Of a DNA stretch of 64,000 nucleotides, positions 35,139 through 46,797 are shown piece after piece. How positions within the stretch are numbered: position 1 is the first letter of the stretch; every line of letters begins with the position of its first letter. Source of the DNA: Cryptomeria japonica (Eukaryota; Streptophyta; Pinopsida; Cupressales; Cupressaceae); NCBI RefSeq assembly GCF_030272615.1, contig NC_081408.1, positions 311,691,118-311,755,117 on the forward strand, given 5' to 3'. Under the pieces are notes generated by a model. That model was given only the letters and a program-made list of their open reading frames with translations, was not told the DNA's origin and ran no database searches. The position numbers were made by a program, and so were the translations under genes.

Positions 35139-38100
35139 ATATCTACTAACTATTTCAGGAAGGACAGTCCTAAACTTGATGGAACCAACTATGGTATATA
35201 GAAGATCAGAATGGAGACACATCTAAATTGCATTGGAAAGGACATCCATGATGTTACAAAGAATGGGTACATTTCTCCTACTCAAAGTCAGCCTAATCCA
35301 CCCACCTTAGGAAAAGATGAAGAAAACAATTTCAAAGCAAGAGAAGCACTTTTGAGCGCATTATCAAATCAGCAAATCATGGGATTATCAGATAGGTCTA
35401 CTGCCAAAGCTATTTAGGATCATTTGGAAACATTGAATGAAGGAGATTGCACAGTCAAAATTGCAAAACTTCAAAGCTTCTGGGTCAGGTATGAAAATCT
35501 GAAAATGGAAGAAGATGAAAGGATTTCTACTTTTATGGAAAGAGTAAATGAAATTGTTTTGGGTATTAAATGTTGTGGAGGAACCTTAAGTGAAGATGAA
35601 ATTATTTCAAAAGTTTTAAGAGGATTTCCACTGGCATATAAAATAAAAGTTACTACTATAAATGAATTGAGAACAATGCCAAATACATCGGTAACTAGGG
35701 ATACATTGATTGGAAAACTTTCAGCTTTTGAAATTGATGAATTTGGTCTTGTTGCTACTATAAAGATAGATTTAGCTTTTAAGTCATCAACATCATCTAC
35801 ACCATCTTTTGACAAATCTGATTGGAAAGCCTTTTATGCAAGAGAACTTGAGGAAAGCAGGAGAGAAAATGAAGAACTTGAAGAACTTGAAGCACTATTT
35901 GCAAGGAAAATGCCTAAAGATCCAGTTGGAAGTAAGTATGAAGGTAAAGCACACTTTAAATATTTTAATTGTAATAAGATTGGTCATATAGCTTCAAGAT
36001 GCCTTGATAGACATGCTAGACTAAGAGAAGAAGCTAGAAGAACATACAGGCCTAACCTTGAATATCAGAGATACAGATTTAAGAAGAATAAAGATAAATC
36101 TTGGTATCTTGCTGATGAAGGAGTCACTAATGATTCTGATGAAGATCCAATACAAAATGGATGGGTTTTTGTTACTATAATAGAAGATCAAATGGAACCT
36201 ACTGTTCAACTGGTAGTTCAGGCCGTGGCAGCTAAAGTTGAAGTTAAGGATGAATGGATCATTGATTCAAGATGCTCACATCATATAACTGGTGATAAAA
36301 GTAAACTCTTGAACTTTCAGGAATATAATGGAGGTCTGGTAAGATTTGGAGATGATAAAGCTTGTTTGATCAAAGGAAAAGGTACTATATCTCTTGATGG
36401 TAAGCATAATACTAACAATGTTTACTATGTAGAAGGTTTAAAGCATAATATTTTGAGTGTTGGTCAATTAGTTGAAAAAGGATTTCAGTTACAATTCAAG
36501 AATGGTAAATGCAAAATTATGAATAGAACTGGTTTGGAAATTGCAACCGATAATCAAACTAGAGGTAATATCTTTCAGTTCAATAATAGTAAAAAGACAT
36601 GCTTGATTGCACATATTGATGAAAGTTGGCTATGGCACAAGAGACTTTGTCATGTAAATTTTGATTGCATAGTAAAAATCAATACTACTAAGGTAGTTAG
36701 AGACTTACCTAAGATTGTTAAACCTCACAATCTGGTATGTAATGAATGTCAATTTGGAAAACAAGTTAGAGCATCTTTTAAAAGTATTCCAGAAAAATCC
36801 AATAATGCTCTTGACTTAGTTCACACTGATTTATGTGGTCCAGCTAGAACTAAAAGCTTACAAGGTAATAGATATTTCATGCTAATCATTGATGACTATT
36901 CTAGAATGTGTTTGGTTACTTTTCTCAGAGAAAAATCATAAGCACTTGGGAAGTTCAAATTATTCAAAGCAATGGTAGAAAATGAAACCGGTAAGAAAAT
37001 CAAATGTCTGAGATCAAATCAAGGAGGTAAATTCACATCTAAGTAATTTAATACATTCTGTGAAGTGAATGGAATCAGAAGACAGTTATCAGCACCCAGG
37101 ACACCACAGCAGAATGGAGTTGTAGAAAGGAAAAATAGAACTATCTTGGATGCAGCCAGAAGTATGTTATCTAAAGAAAATCTACCACATGTATATTGGA
37201 GAGAAGCAGTAAGCATAGCAGTCTATAAATTCAACAAAGTTAACATCAAAGGAGAAACTGGTAAGACCCCTCATGAGCTATGGTTTTGTATTATTCCTAC
37301 TCTTAAATATTTCAGAATATTTGGAAGTAAATGCTATATTAGAAGAGATGAGTATATTGGCAAATTTGATCCTAGAAGTGATGAAGGAATATTTCTTGGT
37401 TATTCATCTAAGAGCAAAGCATATAGATGTTTTAAGAAGAGATTGCAGAAAATTGTTGAGAGTACAAATATGAAGATTGATGAACAGTTTAGAGGAACTT
37501 CAAGGTATATAGACTCTGAACCGACAATAGAGATACTAAAAAATGAACCTACATTGAATCCACCGATACAGAATGAAGATTCAGTTACACCGGTATCATC
37601 TAAAAATTCTGCTATAACCGAGGAACAACAACAAACGAAGACACCCCGGTATGTAAGATTGAACCACTCTGAAAATTAGATAATTGGGAACAAGTATCAT
37701 GGAGTTATGACAAGTGAAAAAATGGAAAATGAAGAGGTATGTCTTATTTGTCAAATTGAACCATCATCAATTAATGAGGCATGTGAAGATGAGCACTAGA
37801 TTAAAGCTATGGAAGAGGAACTAGAACAAATTGAGAAGAATAACTCATGGACATTAGTTCCCCAGCTTGAAGACAAAAAATGTGATTGGAACAAAATGGG
37901 TATTCGGAAACAAACTTAATGAAGATGGGAAGGTAATCAAAAATAAAGAAAGACTATTGTGTAAGGGATATTCTCATAAAGAAGGAATTGATTATAATGA
38001 AACCTTTGCACTGGTAGCTAGAATTGAGGTAGTCACATTATTCATGGCTTTTGCAGCACACAAGAACTACAAAGTATATCAAATAGATATTAAATGTGCA

Positions 38101-39294
38101 TTTTTGAATAGAGATCTTGAAGAAGAAGTTTACATTGAGCAACCTGATGGATTTTCTTTGACAGATAATAAAGATATGGTTTGCAGGTTAATGAAAGCTT
38201 TGTATAGGTTGAAGCAAGCTCCAAGAGCTTGGTATGCTAGATTGGATAAATATCTTTTGAAGATTAGTTTTTCTAAAGGTAATGCTTACATCAACTTATA
38301 CTATAAAGTGACTAATGATGACATTTTGGTTATAGAAGTTTTTTTTGATGATATAATTTTTGGAGGAGAAGATGGATTATGTAAAGACTTTTCTATTGAA
38401 ATGCAACATGAATTTGAAATGTCTATGGTTGCAGAGATAAAATTATTTTTAGGATTGTAGATTTCACAAACTGATAAAAGTATATTCTTAAGTCAATCCA
38501 AGTACTTGAAGGAGTTACTAAAGAAATTTGGGATGAAGAACTCTAAACGGGTAAGTACACCTATGACTACAAATGACAAATTATCACTAAGGGATGAATC
38601 TACACCTGTTAATCCAACTAGGTACAAATCTATGATAGGAGGCCTACTGTATTTAACTCAAACAAGACCTGATATTATGAATGCAGTATGTATTGTTTCA
38701 AGATTTCAAAGTAATCTTAGAGAAAATCATGAATCAATAGTAAAAAGGATTTTTTGGTACTTACAAGGCACTACAAATCTTGGTTTATGGTATCCTAGAG
38801 ATGAAAAATTTGAATTATATGCATACACAGATGCAAATTGGGCAGGAGATGTGGATGACAGAAAAAGCACCACCGATGGAGCATTTTTTCTTGGAAATAG
38901 ATTAATTTCTTGGTTCAGTAGGAAACAACGTTGTACATCTTTATCAACAGCAGAATCAGAATATGTTGCAGCAGCAACTAACTGTACACAGGTATTATGG
39001 CTTACGCAAATGTTAAAGGACGTAAAGGTAAAATGCAAGGAACCTATAACTATCTATTGTGATAACACTGCAGCAATTGATATATCTAAGAATCCAGTAC
39101 TACATTCTAAAACTAAACATGTTTCTATCAAATTCAATTTTCTGAAAGAGAATGTTGAAGCAAAAGAAGTAATACTGGTTTATGTGAATACTAAAGTGCA
39201 GATTGCAGATATTTTCACTAAGCCTTTGCCTAAGGAGACTTTTGAATATCTCAGAGACCAGCTTGGGGTCATACCCCCACTAGTAGAGACTTAG
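35139..39294 (+). pseudogene. copia A4 gag-pol polyprotein, full length but decayed
   Basis: The start codon position reads ATA instead of ATG. Gag continues with STNYFRKDSPKLDG, and unlike A3 it keeps the METHLNCIGKDIHDV segment. The zinc knuckle reads YFNCNKIGHIASRC, its first Cys lost. Protease is DSRCSHHITG. Integrase carries [24 protein letters not shown] and QQNGVVERKNRT. Reverse transcriptase has [12 protein letters not shown]. RNase H is well kept, with YTDANWAGDVDDRKST, SLSTAESEYVAA and YCDNTAAIDIS, and the protein ends PPLVET at 39294. Stops include 35189, about 35416, 36939, 37044, 37677, about 37797 and 38458. A frameshift lies in the A-run near 37875. The stop at 37044 and this frameshift are shared with A3. 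Confidence 0.93.
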
Positions 39295-39675
39295 ATAGTT
39301 GATGTTTGTCATCAACTAGCAGAACTAATAGAGAAATCTTTTATTTCGGCTTTGATGAGGAGAGCTACTTCTCAGGGGGAGTAGTTGCCATACTGAATTG
39401 GTTGGTATTTTGTATTTGAACCTGTCTTTTGTATTGGATTTGGTATTTGATGTCAAAGGAGGAGAGATTGATATGGAAAAACACAAGGAAAACACATGTT
39501 ACTCTCAAGCTAGAAATTGTTACTTTGGAGAGATTGATTACTCTCTGTATCTGAATTTTGAATTCTAGTTATAATCCCTTTTGGGAGATTGTTGGTTTTT
39601 GGTTTTTGGCATTTCTGTTTTGGCACTTTGATGGTTTTTCCATCTTGTGTTGCCATCAATGCCAAAGGGGGAGAT
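39295..39675 (+). other. copia A4 3' untranslated region and polypurine tract
   Basis: No coding sequence. It contains two purine-rich words ('tcagggggagtagttg' near 39373 and 'gtcaaaggaggagattgat' near 39453) before the real tract, AAAGGGGGAGAT (39664-39675), next to the LTR. Confidence 0.8.
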
Positions 39676-40689
39676 TTTTGGTATTTTGGTATGGTTTTGT
39701 CATTGATGTCAACACCTATAACACTTATCAACTCTGGCACTTTGGAGGATCAGCAATGTTCACCGGCAGGATATATTGTTCACCGGTACTTGGAATGACA
39801 TGGAAAGAACTTGGTTATGTCGAAGACATCGTTTGGACACTTTGTCTTGGAGATTTGTTCATTGGCATATTCGTATTTGCATATTTTTTATTATCGGCAA
39901 ATAGGTCCAGAATAAGCATCAGCAGGCTTATCTATTCCAGATCAGCACGACACACTTTGGAGATGTTTTTGTTGTTATTGTAAATGCATTAAGCCGACCT
40001 GTTGAATTGGATATTGCATCGATTATTGATTTACTTATAATTATTTTATTATAATAACTTTTAGAGCTGACCTACTAAAATTAGTCTTAGGTTATGGTAT
40101 ATATGTAAGATCTTATTTGTAAGATCGATATGAGATTGGGATAAGGAATTGTAAGAAGGTATATGCGAGAATAAGCAGATCTATACACGCAGACATCATT
40201 TGAAGGTGAAGAAAGGTTTTTTTAAACACAATCAAAACTACACCAATACTGAATCCAGCATATGAAGATACTATTTTGAGCAGTACATCATTATTGGATT
40301 TAACCATCCAATTGTAGTCAGTGTGACTCCTATTTGTGTTTGAGTAGTAAGCTCTAGGTGCTTGGCCTTTTTGCATGTGTAGACCCCATTTGTATACACA
40401 TACTATCTATAGTAGTATCATATAATTGTGGGTAGGGTTTCTCACTATGGTTTTTCCCCTTACAGGGTTTCCACGTACAAATATTGGTGTTATGTATTGT
40501 GGATGTTATTATCTTTCTATTTCATGCATTAATCTTTACCGGTACTGTAATTAACTAATAAACTATCTACCAGCATAAATTTTTCTTTATCAATATTAAG
40601 CATTAAGGTTTGTTAAGTTGTTTTTGGTTTGAATTTATTAGACGACTGATTCACCCCCCCCCCCTCTCAATTGTCTCTGGGACCTAACA
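39676..40689 (+). repeat. 3' LTR of copia A4
   Basis: About 1.01 kb. The expected start TGTTGGTATTTT reads TTTTGGTATTTT here, a G-to-T change in the terminal dinucleotide. It ends GACCTAACA. Close to the end is 'gattcacccccccccccctc'. It abuts a 25-base remnant of another element's LTR. Confidence 0.9.
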
Positions 40690-40714
40690 ATCATGCTCTA
40701 CACATATGCCAACA
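40690..40714 (-). repeat. 25-bp remnant of the 3' LTR of copia B5
   Basis: Plus strand 'atcatgctctacacatatgc' + 'caaca'. It corresponds to the outer end of the 5' LTR of the same element ('tcatgctctgcacatattcc' + 'aaca', ending 46636). The rest of this LTR is gone; the A4 LTR begins at the next base. Confidence 0.85.
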
Positions 40715-40962
40715 ATCTCCCCCTTTGGCATTGATGGCAATATACAAAGATATATTTCTACTTCTGCTTCACATCTTCTCCCCAATACTATAGATATCTT
40801 CTCTGCTTCACATCTTCTCCCCCTTTGACAACAATGCCAAAGTGGAGGCATACACATCTATGTTCCACTATGTTGCTCCCCCTAAGGAGTAGCATCCTTC
40901 AACACACCAGTCCTGAAAATGACATATCAATGTAAGACCTGACTGATGTGGAGCACACACCT

Positions 40963-43900
40963 TTAGTTCACCTCTTGAAGGGGAAACACCCCTAATTCAC
41001 CTCTCAAATAGGTAAAGGTAGCCTTCAGTAGAGGCTTGGTGAATATGTCTTCTAACTGCTCCTTACTGGAAACTTGTTCCTGTATAACCTCTTTGTTCTG
41101 AACCTTCTCCCTCAAGAAATGATACTTGAGCTTGAAGTGCTTGGTCCTAGCATGTAAAATTGTATTCTTGGAGATGTTAATTGTACTTGTGTTATCAAAA
41201 AATAAACTTACCAGTTTAGATACAGGAACTTTGAAGCCATTTAATACATGCTTCATCCAAATTGTCTGGGTGCAGTTCATAAATGCTACAACATACTCCA
41301 CTTCTGTTGTAGACTGAGAGATACAACTCTGCTTCTTACTCATCCATGAGACTAGTCTACCACCAAGAAAGAATGCACCACTGGTTGTGCTCTTCTGGTC
41401 ATCCACATTACCAACCCAATCAGCATTTGTAAACACTTTCAGGTTGAAATCATTATTATATGGATACCATAATCCATAGTCAAAAGTTCCCTTTAGATAT
41501 CTAAGAATCCGCTTGAGTGCTACCCAGTGGGATTCTCTTGGGCTTTTTTGGAACCAAGTAGTAATGCCCACTACATGCGCAATGTCTGGTCTGCTATGTA
41601 CTACATAGTGTAATTTACCAATCATTGATTGGTATTCTTTCTCATTTACCAACACTGAGTCATCCTCTTTTGATAATTTACAACCGGTCACCATTGGTGT
41701 ACCAACCGGTTTGCTGTCTTCCATGCCAAAGGTCTTCAATACCTCTTTGACATACTTGGACTGAGTGATAAAGATTCTATCTTTCATTTGTTGAATCTGT
41801 AGTCCAATGAAGAACTTAATCTCCCCTATAAGTGACATCTCAAATTCCTTCTTCATATCATCTGCAAAGTCATGACTCATCTTGTCATCTCCACCAAAAA
41901 TTATGTCATCAAAAATAACTTCACAGATCAAAATTTGATCTCCTTCTGATTTCAAGTAGATATTGTTATCTTCACTTGTTCTTTCAAATCCAATCTTCAC
42001 AAGATGGGAGTGCAAGCGTTCATACCATGCTCTAGGTGCCTTCTTTAGTCCATACAAGGCTTTATGTAGCCTACACACCATATCACTGTCTTTTGATAGG
42101 GCAAACCCATTTGGTTGCTCTATATACACCTCCTCTTCTAGTATTCCATTCAGGAATGCAGATTTTACATCCATTTGATATACTTTGAATCCCTTGAAGG
42201 CTACATATGCAATAATCATACAAACTCCTTCCAATCTAGCTACTGAAGCAAAGGTTTCTCCATAGTCTTCTCCTTTTTCTTGAGCATATCCTTTGCACAC
42301 CAGTCTGGCTTTGTTTCTTACCAATGTGCCATCTTCATTTAGCTTATTTCTGAAAACCCATTTGATGCCTATGATATTTTTATGCTCAGGTCTGGATACC
42401 AAATACCATGTACCACTCTTTTCTATTTAGTCAAGTTCCTCTTCCATTGCCTTGATCCAGCCTTCATCTTTATGTGCCTCTTTGAATGTTTTAGGCTCAA
42501 ATTCAGAGATCATGGAAGAGTTTTCTCTGACCTTTCTTCGTGTGAGAATTCATGCATCCTTGTCTCCTATGATTTACTTTGGATCATGATTCAATTTTAC
42601 ATACCTAGGAATGATCTTAGTTGTTTCCTCTTTCTTTTCTTCTTCATCCTCTTCTTCATCAACATTAGCATCTACCAGTGTAGGAGCACTACTACTGGTG
42701 CTAGGTAGTTTTGCAACTAGTTCCCAAAAGGTCACTACCAGTTCCTCTCCTACTTGCTCACTGTCGGTTTCCTCAGGTTTCTCAGAGGTTTCATCAACTC
42801 TAACATTGATGCTTTCAACAATTCTCTGAGACCTATTGTTGAAATATTTGAGAGCTTTGCTCTTTGTGGAATACCCTAGGAATATTCCCTCATCGCATTT
42901 AACATCAAACTTGCTCTGATGTTCACTCCTCTTGATATAAAATTTACTACCAAACACTCTAAAGTATCTTACCACTGGTGTCTTATCGATCTAATACTCA
43001 TAAGGAGTTTTATCCTTACCTTTTTTGATGAGTACCTGGTTCATAGTGTAGATAGCAGTGCTCACCACTTCTCTCCAAAAAGTGTGAGCAACTTTTCCTT
43101 GGATCAGCATAGTTCTGGCTGCTTCAACTATAGTCCGGTTGTTTCTCTCTGCTAGGTCATTCTATTGTGGATTTCAGGGGGCAGATAGTTGCCTCTTGAT
43201 GTCATTCTCTTCACAATACTTGTTTAATTCACTGGAAGTGAATTCTCCTCCTTGATCAGTTCTCAGGCACTTAATCCTCTTACTGCTTTCTTTTTCAACT
43301 AGTGCTCTGAAGGCTTTGAACTTTCCAAAGGCTTTAGACTTGTCCTTCAAGAATGTGACCCACATCATTCTTGAGAAATCATCAGTAAGAATTATAAAAT
43401 ACCTATCTCTTTGCACACTCCTAGTTTTCATAGGACCACACAAATCAGTATGCACAAGATCAAGTAAATTGTCTGCAGTGAAAGATTTACCTTTCAAGGT
43501 TGAGGAGGACATTTTCCCCAGTTGACACTCTCTGCACAAAGGATTCTTTGGTTTTCTCAGCATAGGCAATCCTAACTACCTTGATCTTACTGGCCTTTAC
43601 AATATTATCAAAGTTTACATGGCAGAGTCTCCTATGCCATATCCAGCTATCATCAAACTTAGCCATTAGACATGTACTGATATTTGCATTTAGCTGAAAT
43701 AGGTTACCTTTGGTTTGCATATTGGTGGCCATCATTTCACCACTCTTACCTTTTATTTTACACACTCCATCTCTGAATTCCAGAGTGAGTCCATTATCAT
43801 TCAGTTGGGCAACACTCAAAAGGTTGTGTCTGAGACCTTCTACCCAATACATATTATCAGCACTTCTTTTTCCATTCAAAGAGATGGACCCTCTTCCTTT

Positions 43901-45052
43901 TACCATACATGGTCCATCATTACCAAAATGAACCACACCACCATCATACTCTTCCATAGATAGAAACTTACTCCGGTCACCAGTCATATGGTGAGAACAA
44001 CCACTATCAATAATTCACTCATTGGAATTATCAAAGTGGGATACAAGAGCCTTCTTGTCTAACACATCTTCCTTAACTGCTACAAACATAATGTCTTCAC
44101 TATCTTCATCTTCTGATTCCTCATTAGTGACACCTTCATCAACTGCTACAAAATAGTTTCTCCTATTTCCTCCTTTGAACTTCTTGAACTTCTCCAATTT
44201 GTCCTTGTTATCACCATTAGGATAGTTTACAACAATGTGTCCTATCCTATTGCAAGAAAAGAATTTCATAGGGAGCTTACCTCTGTATTTACCAGTTCCC
44301 TTAGGAAGTCTCTTGGCAAGAAGAGCTTCAAATTCCATCAGGATCTCCTCATCATCCATTTCTCTGCTATGTCTTGGTTTGCCACTGGTACTAGCTTCTT
44401 TGCCTTTTCTAGATGGTGCAATAGATGCTCTAAAGGTTGATTCACTCTTCTGAACACTGCCATCAAAACTATTTAGCTCATAGGCTATCAATTTTGTGAT
44501 GATGGAGTCTAGGGATACCTTAGTCTTGTCTATTGACCTCAACTCCTGAATAGTAGCAACCCTTATTGCATAGACCAGTAATAAGGATCTCAAGACTTTG
44601 CTAACAATAATGGAATCATCTATTATACCACTTGCACTCTTGATGTCTCCAACAACCATTTTGATTCTTATTCCATATTTTTGAATGGTCTCTCCTTCAA
44701 CCATCCACATGTCTTCAAAATTTCCCCTAAGGCTCTCTTACTTATCTTGTTTCACATGCTCATCACTGCCATAGATATTCTCAAGAGCATCCCATACTTC
44801 TTTGGGATTGTCTTTATCCTGAACATTAATAAACTCAATGTCAGATAGACTGCTGATTAGGGCTTCAATGACTTGCCCATTATCCTGAATCTCTCTCTTT
44901 TGATCATCGGTGAGAGTACTAGTAGGGATAACATAAGCATTCTTAACATAGCTCCAGTGTTGAGCACCCATGCTTTTGATGTATATCTTCATTCTGTCCT
45001 TCCATATTTTAAAGTTGTCTCTATTGAACTTTGGACTTTCCCTCTTCATCAT
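40963..45052 (-). pseudogene. copia B5 gag-pol polyprotein, nearly complete
   Basis: Starts MMKRESPKFNRDN at 45052 and ends VFPLQEVN at 40963. The zinc knuckle has degenerated (FFSCNRIGHIVVNY). Before the protease a W codon became TGA, directly upstream of IIDSGCSHHMTGD. The pre-integrase motif is [14 protein letters not shown]. Integrase follows with [16 protein letters not shown] and TDQGGEFTSSELN. The reverse transcriptase-RNase H part is one open frame of 479 codons (42402-40963), with [12 protein letters not shown] and [16 protein letters not shown]. One frameshift near 43570 separates gag-protease from integrase-RT. Stops remain near 44712, 43165, 42990, 42572 and 42428. It is the least damaged copia frame in the window. 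Confidence 0.92.
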
Positions 45053-45109
45053 TAGAGTAGGATCTTTTCCTCAAGCGGTTAAGCTTACAACACAGAGGAC
45101 CTGGAAGAT

Positions 45110-45123
45110 GCTCTAATACCAAT
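45110..45123 (-). other. primer binding site of copia B5
   Basis: The reverse strand reads ATTGGTATTAGAGC after the LTR end; the C-to-T change relative to TGGTATCAGAGC is shared with copy B1, so it is a family feature. Confidence 0.85.
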
Positions 45124-46636
45124 TGATGAATAAATGATGAACAGTTAGTACCAAATTGGTACTAAGAGGGGGGGGGTGAATTAGTATAGGCAAAAACCCT
45201 TTTCCTGAATCGGTTTGATTGCAAATAGTGCACTTGACTGGCAAGCACTAATACCAGTCTAAACCAGATTACTACCGGTAAAACACAGTGAGAAGGTGAA
45301 AGACATAAACCAGTAACTCTTAGTTTTCCATACAGTCTAATACCTCATTTCCACTTCACCCTTATGCATAAACAAGTAATCTATTATCAAAAATATAATG
45401 ACTTATAGCTCAACATATTTTACCAGTTTGACATAAAACACTAAACCATCACATGAAAGGCATCACACATGACACACTAATTTTTTATGTGGAAACCCAA
45501 CTGGGAAAAACCATGGTGGGGATGAATACCCACAAGCTATTCTTGAACTCTTTTGAAGTCCATGCTATTAGGAGCCTAGTCCGGTTAGAGACTTTTACAA
45601 TAGGTTTTGCTAGGAACCAATCCTGCTAGGGATCACCCAGTTAAGGGATGGCTAAATACCCGATTAAAGGTTAGAACCCTATTAAAGGTTACCTCACAAG
45701 AGGATTTGAAGAACTCATTGAATTGAGTCACCCTGTTAAATTATTTACACAAAAGCCTATTAAAGTTACCCGGTTAAGGGAGTTTCCAACAGTTGAAATG
45801 GTTCAAAGTTAACAGGTAATACACTGATCTGATAACAGCACTCAATGCCAAGGCAGATTCACTTTAGCTCCTTCTCTTCTGCAATCACATTCTGCAGGTA
45901 TCAACACACTTCTCTAGTCTAGCAACAGTCAAGTATCACTCACTGGGATACACACATACCATTTGCCAACAACTACAAAATGAAAAACATCATCGACCTT
46001 ATAGGAAATAGATAGGTTAGTAGCATAAACCCTAAACCCTAAACATTTAGGTTTTAAAATCTAGTCAATTCAATCCTGACTGTTAATCACACTGCGTCGA
46101 ATACAACAATCTTGAACATATCTCAAGACGTTCTCCAACATTCATTCTTTGTCGCTTCAAGAAGCTGATAACTCATCATGCGCTCTCCACCATTTATAGA
46201 GACTTCACACATTCCTGAGGTAGATAGGATCAATCTCCATGCAAGATCCTCAAGAAAATCCTTCATGCGCACAAGGCTAACATGGCAACACTTATTTGTT
46301 CTTCATACAATGCTAGCTCATCACAAGATGTCATCAGTTGAATCGCACAAGCTTGGAATGCATCAACCAAAAACCTTGAAGCTGCGACTACCAACCGGTA
46401 GTCATGCCAAATGAAACCCCAATACTAAACTTCCATTTACTGGTTCTTATTCCAACATACCGGTTCACCTTGAACAAACATACCACTTCACTTTTTCACA
46501 AATACCGGTTTACATCATCATACCGATTCTCTTGCTAGTTTTCTTACTAGAACATATCGGTTCATACTTCAACATATTGACATCAATGACAACATACAAT
46601 ATCATCATGTTATCATGCTCTGCACATATTCCAACA
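45124..46636 (-). repeat. 5' LTR of copia B5
   Basis: The reverse strand starts TGTTGGAATATGTGC and ends ATTCATCA, about 1.51 kb. It is colinear with the B1 LTR (4063-5685), including the C-run island near 45168 and the GGTTTTTCC...GGGTTTCCAC island near 45490-45515. Confidence 0.88.
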
Positions 46637-46797
46637 CTGTGGTTTATATTTGTGCTTAACTATTATATCTGCTATTCCGGTATTTCGTTTATGTATTTCG
46701 GTAATAAGGTTTTAATGGTTAAAGTTCTATAATTTGTTGACAACTGATTCACCCCCCCCCCCCCCCCCCCCACTCTCAGCTGTCCACCGGTAATTTG
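46637..46797 (+). repeat. copia-type LTR end fragment with long C tract
   Basis: 'gacaactgattca' followed by a run of about 22 C and 'actctcagctgtcc' matches the ends of the A-family LTRs, and the upstream 'ggtaataagg...aatttgttgacaac' is also similar. No primer site or terminal CA follows at the expected place, so this is a truncated piece. Confidence 0.6.

Larger units (their letters stand above)
40690..46636 (-). mobile_element. Ty1/copia LTR retrotransposon, copy B5
   Basis: A minus-strand element with 5' LTR (46636-45124), primer site, gag-pol, polypurine tract (40729-40715) and the truncated 3' LTR remnant. It belongs to the same family as B1. With only 25 bases of 3' LTR left, neither LTR divergence nor a target duplication can be read. 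Confidence 0.92.

Noticed and set aside
19892-40694. A target-site duplication flanking the A3-A4 array
   Set aside because: gatat on the left and atcat on the right do not match, and both borders show signs of deletion.
42574-43155. Plus-strand frames overlapping copia B5
   Set aside because: They are antisense shadows of the well-supported minus-strand polyprotein.
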